Below are positions 14,076 to 23,680 of a stretch of 35,021 nucleotides of DNA, piece after piece (positions within the stretch are counted from its first letter, which is position 1; the number at the start of each line of letters is the position of its first letter). The translations under genes and the position numbers were made by a program. The stretch is taken from positions 1-35,021 of the forward strand of contig JAPOTJ010000015.1 of assembly GCA_026709225.1 (NCBI GenBank), given 5' to 3'. Under the pieces are notes generated by a model. The model searched no databases, had not been told where the DNA came from, and worked only from the letters and a program-made list of their open reading frames with translations. The DNA is from Gammaproteobacteria bacterium (GTDB lineage Bacteria; Pseudomonadota; Gammaproteobacteria; Pseudomonadales; Azotimanducaceae).

Positions 14076-15863
14076 ATGCCAGCCTCTGACGGAATACTGC
14101 GCATCGCCAATTGCAGCGGTTTCTACGGCGACCGCTTGTCGGCGGCGCGGGAAATGGTCGAGGGTGGCCCAATCGATGTCTTGACTGGCGACTATCTTGC
14201 CGAACTCACCATGGCGATCTTGCACAACCAGCGGCAATCGCGCGGTGAGCATTTGGGCTATGTCGGGACATTTTTGAAACAGCTTCAAGACGTGCTCGCG
14301 CCGTGCATGGAGCGCGGCATCAAAATAGTCAGCAATGCTGGCGGGCTGAATCCGGCGTCGCTCGCGGTGCGCATCGAGGCTTTGGCGAGCGAGCTCGGCA
14401 TCAATGTCAAGGTGGCCTATATCGATGGCGACGACCTCATGCCGAGGCTGGACGATTTGCAGCGCTCAGGCGAAGCCTTCATCAATATCGATCGTCATAT
14501 CGCGCTGAAGGAAAGCGACTATCAGCCTGTCACGGCAAACGCCTATCTCGGCGGCTTCGGCATCAAGGCCGCGCTTGATGCTGGCGCCGACGTGGTTATC
14601 TGCCCGCGCGTGACCGACGCCGCGCTTGCCTTGGGGCCGGCGGCCTGGGCGTTCGACTGGCAGCGTGACGACTACGACGCCTTGGCCGGCGCACTCGCGG
14701 CGGGACATATCATCGAATGCGGTCCGCAGGCGACCGGCGGCAATTATTCTTTCATCGACGAGGTGCCGAGCTTCCGTAATGTCGGCTTTCCGATCGCCGA
14801 AATCGAATCCGATGGCAGCTTCACCATCACCAAGCATCCCAACACCGGCGGTATTGTCTCGGTCGGGACAGTGACAGCGCAGCTTCTCTATGAAATCCGG
14901 GCACCCGCCTACGCCAATCCAGATGTCGTTTCGCACTTTGACACCTTGTCGGTCGAGCAGGCCGGGGTTGATCGCGTGCGCGTCAGCGGCTGCAAAGGCG
15001 CGAGTCCTCCTGCGACGCACAAGGTCTGCATCAACGCCTCTGCAGGCTACCGCAATTCGAGCGAGCTCTTGCTGACAGGTCTTGACATCGAGAAGAAGGC
15101 CGAGATTCTCACCGATGCGCTCTTCGATGCCTTGGGCGGGCGTGATCAGTTCGACGAAGTGAATATTGATCTCCGACGCACCGACAAGATCGATCCAAAC
15201 AGCAACGAAGAGGCGATGGCGAGCCTCTGCATCGACCTTCGATCAAAAGACCCGAACCTCGTCGGGCGGCTCTACTCGGCGAAGGTCATCGAACTTGCGC
15301 TCGCGAGCTATCCCGGCTACTGCGGGCGTTCGGTGGTGAACTCAGGTGCGCCGGTGCTCGTGCACTGGCCGGCGCTCGTGGACAGTCGGCACATCGTCGA
15401 GCGTGTGCACGTTGATGGCGCGGTGAAAGAAGTGCTGCCGACGAGCCAGCTTGGCTTGCCGGAGATCGATTGCCAGCATCCGCCCGTGGCGCTCGCCGAG
15501 GTGCCGAGCGGCGAAACAATGCATGTGCCTTTGGGTTGTCTCTTCGGCACGCGCTCAGGCGACAAGGGTGGCGCTGCTAATCTCGGCGTTTGGGCAAAGA
15601 CCGACGAAAGCTACGCCTTTCTCTATAGATTCCTCGATGTCGATCGGCTCAAGGTGCTGCTGCCGGACATGGCCGAATATCCAATCGATCGCTACGAGCT
15701 GCCAAACCTTCGGGCGTTGAATTTCTTTATCCACGGCGTGCTGCGCGAAGGTGTGTCGTCGAACAACCGGCTCGACGGGCAAGCCAAGTCGCTAGGCGAA
15801 TACCTGCGCGCCAAGTACATCGATGTGCCGGTTGCCCTGCTGCCAAAGGAGTCGTCACCATGA
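14076..15863 (+). CDS. Acyclic terpene utilisation AtuA family protein (DUF1446)
   Basis: This roughly 595-aa protein has the AtuA core (PF07287): an opening RIANCSGFYGDR, then LTGDYLAELTMAIL, IVSNAGGLNPASLA, a central DAGADVVICPRVTDAALALGPA and a C-terminal domain with LGCLFGTRSGDKGGAANLGVWAK. AtuA is required for growth on citronellol and geraniol in Pseudomonas; its reaction is not established. ATG 14076 lies nine bases after GGAG, while ATG 14067 lies almost on top of it, so the later start is preferred. The stop overlaps the ATG of the enoyl-CoA hydratase gene. The carboxylase genes of the full atu or liu cluster are absent here, so another branched acyl-CoA pathway is possible. Confidence 0.9.
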   Translation: MPASDGILRIANCSGFYGDRLSAAREMVEGGPIDVLTGDYLAELTMAILHNQRQSRGEHLGYVGTFLKQLQDVLAPCMERGIKIVSNAGGLNPASLAVRIEALASELGINVKVAYIDGDDLMPRLDDLQRSGEAFINIDRHIALKESDYQPVTANAYLGGFGIKAALDAGADVVICPRVTDAALALGPAAWAFDWQRDDYDALAGALAAGHIIECGPQATGGNYSFIDEVPSFRNVGFPIAEIESDGSFTITKHPNTGGIVSVGTVTAQLLYEIRAPAYANPDVVSHFDTLSVEQAGVDRVRVSGCKGASPPATHKVCINASAGYRNSSELLLTGLDIEKKAEILTDALFDALGGRDQFDEVNIDLRRTDKIDPNSNEEAMASLCIDLRSKDPNLVGRLYSAKVIELALASYPGYCGRSVVNSGAPVLVHWPALVDSRHIVERVHVDGAVKEVLPTSQLGLPEIDCQHPPVALAEVPSGETMHVPLGCLFGTRSGDKGGAANLGVWAKTDESYAFLYRFLDVDRLKVLLPDMAEYPIDRYELPNLRALNFFIHGVLREGVSSNNRLDGQAKSLGEYLRAKYIDVPVALLPKESSP

Positions 15864-16669
15864 CCGACACGCCACTTTCCATCAAAGGCCTTGTTTTCGA
15901 GACCATTGAGCTTGCGCGTGACGGGCATGTGTTGACGATCACGCTCAACCGGCCGCAGCGCAAGAACGCGATGAATGAGGTTATGGTGAACGAATTGATC
16001 TATGCGTTTGACCATGCGCGTGATGAGCGCGGTATTCGTGTCGTGGTGCTCGCAGCCAAGGGCGATGTCTTTTGCGCCGGCGCCGATTTGCGCGGCATGC
16101 GCGGTGATGCCGCCGAAGCGAGCGTGTCGAATGTGCCGAAGCGCGGCGAGACCGACGATGTGGCAACGAGAATTCGCCACCTCAACAAGCCGCTCATCGC
16201 CAAAATTCAAGGCGGCGTGCTTGCTGGCGCGTTGCTCCTCGTCTGCAACGCGACCCATGCGATTGCCGCACGCCATGCCAAGTTCTCGGCCCCTGAGATC
16301 AAGCGTGGCATCTGGCCGTTCATGGTGATGGCTGGCCTGTTTCGGCTCATGCCGAAGCGCGCTGGCCTCGATTTCATCATGCGCGGCGAGCCGATCAACG
16401 CCGACACCGCCGCCAAGTACGGCCTGATCAACGAAGCCGTGGAAAAAGAGGCGCTTGATTCAGCAGTCGCCGACCTCGCGGCGAATCTCGCGACGCTCGC
16501 CCCCAACACCATGCGCATGGGGCTTGCCGCCTACAACACGCAGGAAGACATGGATTTCGACGACGCGCTGCCCTTTTTGCGGACGCAGATCGATGCCTGC
16601 GTGCAAAGCAGCGACGCTCGCGAAGGCATCGCGGCGTTCCTCGAAAAACGCCCCGCCAAGTGGTCCTAA
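15860..16669 (+). CDS. Enoyl-CoA hydratase/isomerase (crotonase) family protein
   Basis: This 269-aa crotonase-fold enzyme would hydrate or isomerise an acyl-CoA double bond. The oxyanion segment GDVFCAGADLRGM (about residues 68-80) is typical, as is NRPQRKNAMNEVM near residue 33. In the second active-site helix, where hydratases carry a Glu (GGGxEL), this protein reads GGVLAGALLLVCNA with no acidic residue; the second Glu is kept in APEIKRGIWP. A single active-site acid is seen in several family branches, so isomerase or special hydratase activity is possible. The ATGA overlap with atuA suggests a matched function, by analogy with AtuE. Confidence 0.88.
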   Translation: MTDTPLSIKGLVFETIELARDGHVLTITLNRPQRKNAMNEVMVNELIYAFDHARDERGIRVVVLAAKGDVFCAGADLRGMRGDAAEASVSNVPKRGETDDVATRIRHLNKPLIAKIQGGVLAGALLLVCNATHAIAARHAKFSAPEIKRGIWPFMVMAGLFRLMPKRAGLDFIMRGEPINADTAAKYGLINEAVEKEALDSAVADLAANLATLAPNTMRMGLAAYNTQEDMDFDDALPFLRTQIDACVQSSDAREGIAAFLEKRPAKWS

Positions 16670-16725
16670 TGCATGCGCCACCCACTTGGAGTAGAGTTAC
16701 CCTTTTCAAGTATCTTGCCTTTCCC

Positions 16726-17469
16726 ATGCGAACACTCCTGCGATTCTCCAGCCTGCTCGCCGCGCTGCTCGCGGCTGCAGCCATGCACGCCGATGACGAG
16801 TCGGCGCCCATTCTTGATCTGCTGCCTGACGGCCTGAACGTTATCGGTCAGTCTCCAAGCGGCGTCGAGGGCTTGAGCCTCGTCGAAATCAGCGACGGCA
16901 GCTTTCTGTACGTGTTTGAAGACAAGCCGTTTTTCTTTTCCGGCGATCTCTTTGAGATGACTGATGCAGGCGTCAATAACCTCTCGGAGGTCTACCGGTC
17001 TGGTCAGCGGATAGAGATTCTCGGCGCCATTGACCCGCAAGACGCGGTGGTTTTTCCGGCCACCCGCAAGCGCATCGAAACGCTGTGGGTGTTCACCGAC
17101 GTGACCTGCGGCTACTGCCGGCTCTTCCATGAGCAAATGGCCGAATACAATGATCTTGGGCTTGAGGTTCGCTATCTTGCGTTCCCGCGCCACGGCATGG
17201 AATCGGACAGCAGCGAATTGCTCGAAACCGCTTGGTGCGCGAAAGATCGCCAGCGTGCCATCACGCGCCTGAAATCTGGCGAGAAACTGTCAGCGAAGAC
17301 CTGTGAGAATTCCGTCGCTGAGCAGTTTGAACTCGGTCAGCGCTTAGGTGTGCGCGGCACGCCCGCGATCTTCTCGGCGACCGGTGTGGAGTTGCCGGGC
17401 TTCGTGCCGCCGGATCAGATCATGGAGCGATTGGGACTCGCGAGTGCGCAATCGGAAGCAGAAGGATGA
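16726..17469 (+). CDS. dsbC: DsbC-type periplasmic disulfide isomerase
   Basis: From ATG 16726 the protein is 247 aa with a signal peptide (residues 1-22, MRTLLRFSSLLAALLAAAAM followed by HA). The N-terminal dimerisation domain (about 30-100) is followed by a thioredoxin fold with CGYC at residues 128-131. A further cysteine pair (WCAKD and KTCENS) and a late GVRGTPAIF cis-proline motif match DsbC. It shuffles wrong disulfides in the periplasm and is kept reduced by DsbD. The longer frame from 16660 adds a polar stretch ahead of the signal and is unlikely. Its stop overlaps the start of the beta-helix lipoprotein gene (ATGA), suggesting that the downstream lipoproteins are its clients. Confidence 0.92.
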   Translation: MRTLLRFSSLLAALLAAAAMHADDESAPILDLLPDGLNVIGQSPSGVEGLSLVEISDGSFLYVFEDKPFFFSGDLFEMTDAGVNNLSEVYRSGQRIEILGAIDPQDAVVFPATRKRIETLWVFTDVTCGYCRLFHEQMAEYNDLGLEVRYLAFPRHGMESDSSELLETAWCAKDRQRAITRLKSGEKLSAKTCENSVAEQFELGQRLGVRGTPAIFSATGVELPGFVPPDQIMERLGLASAQSEAEG

Positions 17470-18668
17470 ATGTCGTGACGTGCAGATGCCTGTCCGTCTG
17501 TCTGCTCCCGTGTGTGCTGGCCGCGTGCGGCGCAGTCAGGGACGAGGCGGCACTGCGCTTCGCTTTTGAAACCGCCGAGCCGGGCGATGTCATCGAGATC
17601 GCTGCGGGCACCATGACGGTCTCGCGCAGCCTGACGCTCAATACCGATCGCGTGACGCTGCGCGGCGCCGGCCTGCATAAGACCATCCTTGACTTCGCGG
17701 GACAGGCGCAGGGTGCCGAGGGCATTCTTGTCAACGCCAGCGATTTCATCATCGAGGATCTGACGATTCAGGACACCGTCGGCGACGCGCTCAAGATCAA
17801 CCAAGGCCGAAACGCCGTCGTTCGGCGCGTGCGCACGCAATGGACCGGCGGGCCGAAGACCGAGAACGGCGCCTATGGCATCTATCCCGTGCAGATCGAC
17901 GGCGTGCTCATCGAGGACAGCATCGCCATTGCCGCATCCGACGCCGGGATTTATGTCGGACAGTCCAAGAACATCATTGTTCGCAACAACTTTGCCGAGT
18001 ACAACGTCGCCGGCATCGAGATCGAGAACTCGCAGGATGCCGATGTCTACAGCAATCGCACCGTCAACAACACGGGCGGCATTCTGGTGTTCAACATGCC
18101 GCATCTGTCTGAGGTTGGCATGAGGACGCGCGTGTTTGACAATGACATCAGCGAAAATAACACCGCGAACTTTGGGCGCGAAGGCACGGCGGTGGCCGAG
18201 GTTCCGTCGGGCACGGGCCTCTTGATCAACGCCAACGACCAAGTCGAAGTGTTCGACAATCGATTTTCCAACAACCGCACCGCGCACGTGCTGATCGCAT
18301 CGAGCTACGATGAGTCTGCGGGCGTCGCTGAGCGCTTTGACCCCTATCCGGAAACCTTATTTTTCTACGAGAACTTCTACACTGGCGGCGGCGATGCGCC
18401 CGATATGGTGGAACTCGAAGCGTTGCGCATGGCCATGTTCGGAGACGACGGGCGACTGCCGTCAATTGTCTGGGACGGCGTTGTGCACCCCGACAGAGCA
18501 GAGGAGGGCGTTCTGCCAGCCGAGCTTGCGATTTGCTTGGGCGAGCCAGCCGACACCGAGTTCTTGAATATCGATATGAGCGGTGGCTTTGCCAAGGCTT
18601 CGGTTGACGCTTCCGCGCACCTGTGCGAGCACGCCAAGCTCGGCGCTGCGCGCGCATCTGCGGGTTGA
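17466..18668 (+). CDS. Right-handed parallel beta-helix lipoprotein (TIGR03805-like)
   Basis: This 400-aa protein has a lipoprotein signal peptide with lipobox LAAC (C21). Residues about 35-330 contain repeating short strands (VTLRGAG, IIEDLTIQD, AVVRRVRTQW, VLIEDSIAIAAS, IIVRNNFAEYN, ADVYSNRTVNN, VEVFDNRFSNN), the periodic pattern of a right-handed parallel beta-helix of the NosD/pectate-lyase kind. It fits the TIGR03805 family, whose members I recall as paired with TIGR03806 proteins, the type encoded next. No catalytic residues are assignable. The gene overlaps dsbC by ATGA and lies 12 bases ahead of the haem lipoprotein, so the three form a tight operon. Confidence 0.85.
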   Translation: MNVVTCRCLSVCLLPCVLAACGAVRDEAALRFAFETAEPGDVIEIAAGTMTVSRSLTLNTDRVTLRGAGLHKTILDFAGQAQGAEGILVNASDFIIEDLTIQDTVGDALKINQGRNAVVRRVRTQWTGGPKTENGAYGIYPVQIDGVLIEDSIAIAASDAGIYVGQSKNIIVRNNFAEYNVAGIEIENSQDADVYSNRTVNNTGGILVFNMPHLSEVGMRTRVFDNDISENNTANFGREGTAVAEVPSGTGLLINANDQVEVFDNRFSNNRTAHVLIASSYDESAGVAERFDPYPETLFFYENFYTGGGDAPDMVELEALRMAMFGDDGRLPSIVWDGVVHPDRAEEGVLPAELAICLGEPADTEFLNIDMSGGFAKASVDASAHLCEHAKLGAARASAG

Positions 18669-18680
18669 GACGGCAACCGA

Positions 18681-19724
18681 ATGGCATATCTGCGCGCCGC
18701 GCTGTGTGTAGGCTGTGCGTGTCTCGTCGCCGCTTGCGCCGGAGCCGGCCCGGATCCTGAGAACCCGCCGCGCCGACTCAGTGACTGGGGCATATTGCAC
18801 AAGGACGGCGACGCGCTGAAGCTCGCCGACGGGACGTTTGCTTATAGCTTGCGTACACCGCTCTTCTCAGACTACGCCGAGAAGCTGCGCACGGTTTCGA
18901 TGCCTGCAGGTACGCGAGCCACCATGAACGGCGATGCGGTGTTCGAGTTCCCGCTCGGTACGGTCATCAGCAAAACTTTCTTCTATTGGATCGAAGATGG
19001 GCAGCGGGTAGGGCGTGAGACACCATTCATGGCCGAAGGCATCAAGGTGCTCAACACAGAATCCGCGCGACTGGTGGAAACGCGCTTGCTCGCTCGCGCG
19101 GAATCCGGTTGGGTGGCAATGCCCTACGTCTGGAACGATGCGCAGGACGAGGCGTATCTCAAGATCACCGGCGACCTCGCCAGGTTTGACGTGCGCGCAC
19201 CGGATGGCCACATGCAGTCCGCGAACTACCTGATTCCGAGTCGCAATCAGTGTGCAAGCTGCCATGCGCGGCGCAATAGCGGCGGCATACACCCGATTGG
19301 TCCGAAGGCGTGGAACGTCAATTTGGATGTGTGGCACGCTTCAGGCTGGCTTGTCAGCGATGGCGGCGCAAGACTGAAGCGCGATGTGTCCTATGCGAGA
19401 CGCTATCTCGATGTCAACTGCGCGCACTGTCATAGCGATGAGGGTGCGGGTGACACGTCGGGCCTGTTCCTTGATGTCCATGAAACTGACCCGACTCGTC
19501 TTGGCGTCTGCAAACGCACCATTGCCGCTGGTCAAGGCACAGGCGGCCACACATACGACATTGTGCCTGGCGACCCGCGAACATCGATTCTCATCCACCG
19601 CATGAAAACCGACAATCCCGCGGAGATGATGCCGGAACTGGGTCGCAGCCTCGTGCATTCAGCAGGCGTCTCGCTCATTGCCGACTGGATTCACACCATG
19701 CCTGGCGAGTGTTCGTCGGCGTAG
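18681..19724 (+). CDS. Two-CXXCH lipoprotein, HNE_0200/TIGR03806-like
   Basis: This 347-aa envelope lipoprotein (lipobox VAAC, C19) carries two c-type haem-binding motifs, CASCH (residues 191-195) and CAHCH (247-251). The first half (about 30-180) is a beta-rich domain with LRTPLFSDYAEKLR and FPLGTVISKTFFY. The second half resembles a cytochrome-c-like region with PIGPKAWNVN and a terminal PEMMPELGRS-type motif (here PAEMMPELGRSLVH) plausible for haem iron ligation. This matches the TIGR03806 family, partner of the upstream beta-helix protein. It probably takes part in periplasmic electron transfer or oxidation of an unknown substrate. Confidence 0.85.
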   Translation: MAYLRAALCVGCACLVAACAGAGPDPENPPRRLSDWGILHKDGDALKLADGTFAYSLRTPLFSDYAEKLRTVSMPAGTRATMNGDAVFEFPLGTVISKTFFYWIEDGQRVGRETPFMAEGIKVLNTESARLVETRLLARAESGWVAMPYVWNDAQDEAYLKITGDLARFDVRAPDGHMQSANYLIPSRNQCASCHARRNSGGIHPIGPKAWNVNLDVWHASGWLVSDGGARLKRDVSYARRYLDVNCAHCHSDEGAGDTSGLFLDVHETDPTRLGVCKRTIAAGQGTGGHTYDIVPGDPRTSILIHRMKTDNPAEMMPELGRSLVHSAGVSLIADWIHTMPGECSSA

Positions 19725-19738
19725 CATTTTCGCTCGAA

Positions 19739-21562
<1,824 letters not shown>

Positions 21563-22129
21563 ATGACCATTCGCGCTGATCATTGGATTCGTCGCAAGGC
21601 GCTCGAAGACGGCATGATCGAACCCTTCGAGCCGGGGCAGGTGTCCGAAGTGGGCGGCGCGCGCGTTATCTCCTATGGCGTGTCGAGCTACGGCTACGAT
21701 GTGCGCTGCGCTTCCGAGTTCAAGGTGTTCACGAACATCTATTCGGCGACGGTTGACCCAAAGGCGTTCGATGAGCGCAGCTTCGTGCATGTCGAAAGCG
21801 ATATTTGCGTCATTCCACCCAACGCCTTCGCGCTTGCCAGCACCATCGAGTACTTTCGTATTCCGCGCGATGTCTTGACGCTGTGCGTCGGCAAGTCCAC
21901 CTATGCGCGCTGCGGCATCATCGTCAACGTGACGCCTTTGGAACCCGAATGGCACGGGCACGTGACGCTTGAATTCTCCAACACCACCAACCTGCCCGCC
22001 AAGATCTACGCTGGCGAAGGTGTCGCGCAGATGCTGTTCTTTGAAGCCGACGACCCGTGCGAAGAGAGCTACCAGGACCGGCAAGGCAAGTACCAGGGGC
22101 AGCGCGGCGTGACCTTGCCACGACCGTAA
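21563..22129 (+). CDS. dcd: dCTP deaminase
   Basis: This 188-aa enzyme deaminates dCTP to dUTP for thymidylate synthesis. Active-site residues are present: S112 and R116 in GKSTYARCG, and the catalytic E137 in HVTLEFSN. The opening [20 protein letters not shown] and [13 protein letters not shown] are the standard form of the proteobacterial 188-residue type. ATG follows directly after the apbC stop. It is probably the last gene of the trxB-apbC-dcd unit; scar DNA follows. Confidence 0.96.
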   Translation: MTIRADHWIRRKALEDGMIEPFEPGQVSEVGGARVISYGVSSYGYDVRCASEFKVFTNIYSATVDPKAFDERSFVHVESDICVIPPNAFALASTIEYFRIPRDVLTLCVGKSTYARCGIIVNVTPLEPEWHGHVTLEFSNTTNLPAKIYAGEGVAQMLFFEADDPCEESYQDRQGKYQGQRGVTLPRP

Positions 22130-22185
22130 TCGCGAGGAAAATGGAAGCAGTCACGCCGGCACCTGAGCTTGTGACCGTTGACAAG

Positions 22186-22253
22186 CTAGACATTATGTAT
22201 TGACCTTGCCTACCGGCCTGCGGCGGAAGGCAAGGTCAATACATAATGTCTAG
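22186..22253. repeat. 68-bp perfect palindrome with 25-bp arms, MITE-like
   Basis: Bases 22186-22210 and 22229-22253 are perfectly complementary around an 18-base GC-rich spacer. The arms are AT-rich, unlike the surroundings, and both ends are CTAG, the type of target favoured by IS5-like elements. This is either a miniature inverted-repeat element or two abutted IS ends. Its position just after dcd would also let it act as a strong hairpin in RNA read from either side. Confidence 0.85.
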
Positions 22254-22261
22254 ATGCTGCC

Positions 22262-22378
22262 ATGTCGATACTGCGCAGCGAAATGCACAGCATGGAAGTT
22301 CGTATGATCAAATGGCAGATAGGAAGCGTTGCGGGCATCGTGGCGATTGCCGTAGCGTTTCTGAGGCTGACCGCTTGA
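22262..22378 (+). pseudogene. Remnant of a coiled-coil/transmembrane anchor protein
   Basis: A 38-codon frame begins at ATG 22262, eight bases after the palindrome. It has a charged amphipathic start (MSILRSEMHSMEVRMIKWQI) followed by one transmembrane helix (GSVAGIVAIAVAFLRLTA). This is the usual C-terminal end of DUF1640-like coiled-coil membrane proteins. The N-terminal coiled coil is absent, probably removed by insertion of the palindromic element. From 22379 to the antiporter operon (193 bases) I see no gene; a GAGTCTGACCCCAAT stretch at 22409-22423 resembles a motif I associate with REP/RAYT-type repeats. Confidence 0.4.
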
Positions 22379-22571
22379 CGCTCCGTAATCGTCGGCACAA
22401 GCAGAAATCGAGTCTGACCCCAATCCGACGGTGATCACGCTCACCGAATAGCGCTTGCTCGCGCGCCAGGCCGAGCGCATGTCGGCGTGCCGAACTCGGC
22501 ATATGTGCAGGGCGTGGTTTGGTGATATGGTGGGGATTCCCGTGTCTCTTTGTTGAAGCAGGTTTCCGCAA

Positions 22572-23036
22572 GTGCTGACACTGTTGTTGATCCTCGTGCT
22601 CGCCTGGCTGTTCTGGTCGGGCTTGTTCACCCCCTTGCTATTGATCGTGGGCGCGCTCTCGTGCGCGCTGACGGTATACCTCGTGAGGCGCATGGGCTAC
22701 TTCGACACGCAATTGTTCACCCCTCGCTACTTTGTGCGGCTTGCCGGCTACTGGGGCTGGCTGTTGTGGGAAGTCGTGCGTTCAAGCGTTCAGGTTGCGC
22801 GCGTGGTGCTTTCGCCGAGCTTGCCGGTGAGCCCGCAGGTCCTCAAGATCGACGCCGAGGATCTCGAACCCGTCGATCAGGTCGTCTTCGGCAATTCGAT
22901 CACGCTGACCCCTGGCACCTTGGCGCTCGATCTTCACGACGGCAAGCTGCTTGTGCACACGCTGACGCGCGAAGGCGCCGATGCGCTCTGCCAAGGTGAA
23001 ATGAAGCGGCGAGTTGCTGCGCTGCGTAGCGTGTAG
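22572..23036 (+). CDS. mrpE: Mrp/Mnh cation:proton antiporter subunit E
   Basis: This 154-aa subunit E starts at GTG 22572. Two or three N-terminal transmembrane segments (LTLLLILVLAWLFWSGLFTP, LLLIVGALSCALTVYLV, and a third around LAGYWGWLLWEVVRSSVQVARVV) are followed by a cytoplasmic domain with the family motif FGNSITLTPGTLALDLHDGKLLVHTL. The protein is part of the multi-subunit antiporter membrane arm. It opens an operon of nine closely spaced genes. No good ribosome-binding site is visible before the GTG. Confidence 0.93.
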   Translation: MLTLLLILVLAWLFWSGLFTPLLLIVGALSCALTVYLVRRMGYFDTQLFTPRYFVRLAGYWGWLLWEVVRSSVQVARVVLSPSLPVSPQVLKIDAEDLEPVDQVVFGNSITLTPGTLALDLHDGKLLVHTLTREGADALCQGEMKRRVAALRSV

Positions 23037-23054
23037 CCTGCCCGCGGGTTATTG

Positions 23055-23342
23055 ATGTACTTTGCGGCGATTCTTGCGACGCTCGTGACCATGGCGCTCG
23101 CCCTGCTGCGCGCGGTGCGCGGGCCGACGGTCTATGATCGTGTGCTCGCAGTCAACATGTTCGGCACCAAGACTGTGCTGCTGCTCGCCGCGCTTGCGTT
23201 TCTGTTTGGACGCCCCGACTTCCTCGATCTGGTGCTGGTCTACGCATTGATCAACTTCATCGGCGTGTTCGCGGTGCTTGAGTTCTTCCGCTATCGAGCG
23301 ATGCGCGCCCGCCAAGGACAAGTGGAAGCGCAGCGCGAATGA
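23055..23342 (+). CDS. mrpF: Mrp/Mnh antiporter subunit F
   Basis: This 95-aa protein has three transmembrane helices and the conserved RAVRGPTVYDRVLAVNMFGTK segment with its charged Asp-Arg pair between helices one and two, as in all MrpF proteins. ATG 23055 is chosen; the TTG at 23052 would add one residue. Its stop overlaps the mrpG start (ATGA). Confidence 0.92.
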   Translation: MYFAAILATLVTMALALLRAVRGPTVYDRVLAVNMFGTKTVLLLAALAFLFGRPDFLDLVLVYALINFIGVFAVLEFFRYRAMRARQGQVEAQRE

Positions 23343-23680
23343 TGGATATTGCGATTGACATTGCGAGCTGGGTGCTGCTTGCTCTTGGTGGCGTGAACCT
23401 GCTCATCGGCGGCATCGGCGTGCTGCGTATGCCGGACCTCTACACCCGCATGCACGCGGCGAGCCTCACTGACAGCATGGGTGCGATTCTGGTAATTCTC
23501 GGCATCATGCTGCAGGCTGGCTTGTCGCTCGCGACAGTCAAGCTTGGTGTCATCCTTGTGTTCCTGTTGCTCACAAGCCCGACGGCGGCCAACGCGCTCG
23601 CGGCGTCCGCCTTGCTCGCGGGCGTGACACCACGAACGGGGCAGTCGCTGCATCTATCAGACAGCGAGGCTCGCGAATGA
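23339..23680 (+). CDS. mrpG: Mrp/Mnh antiporter subunit G
   Basis: This 113-aa subunit G has three transmembrane helices. The family motif GGIGVLRMPDLYTRMHAASLTDSMGA follows the first helix, and VKLGVILVFLLLTSPTAANALA forms the last. It starts with two consecutive ATG codons inside the mrpF stop region and ends in an ATGA overlap with the next gene. Confidence 0.93.
   Translation: MMDIAIDIASWVLLALGGVNLLIGGIGVLRMPDLYTRMHAASLTDSMGAILVILGIMLQAGLSLATVKLGVILVFLLLTSPTAANALAASALLAGVTPRTGQSLHLSDSEARE

Noticed and set aside
22405-22425. GAGTCTGACCCCAAT stretch as a REP/RAYT repeat
   Set aside because: It resembles a motif remembered from repeat-flanking sequences, but only one copy is visible here and no RAYT transposase is nearby.
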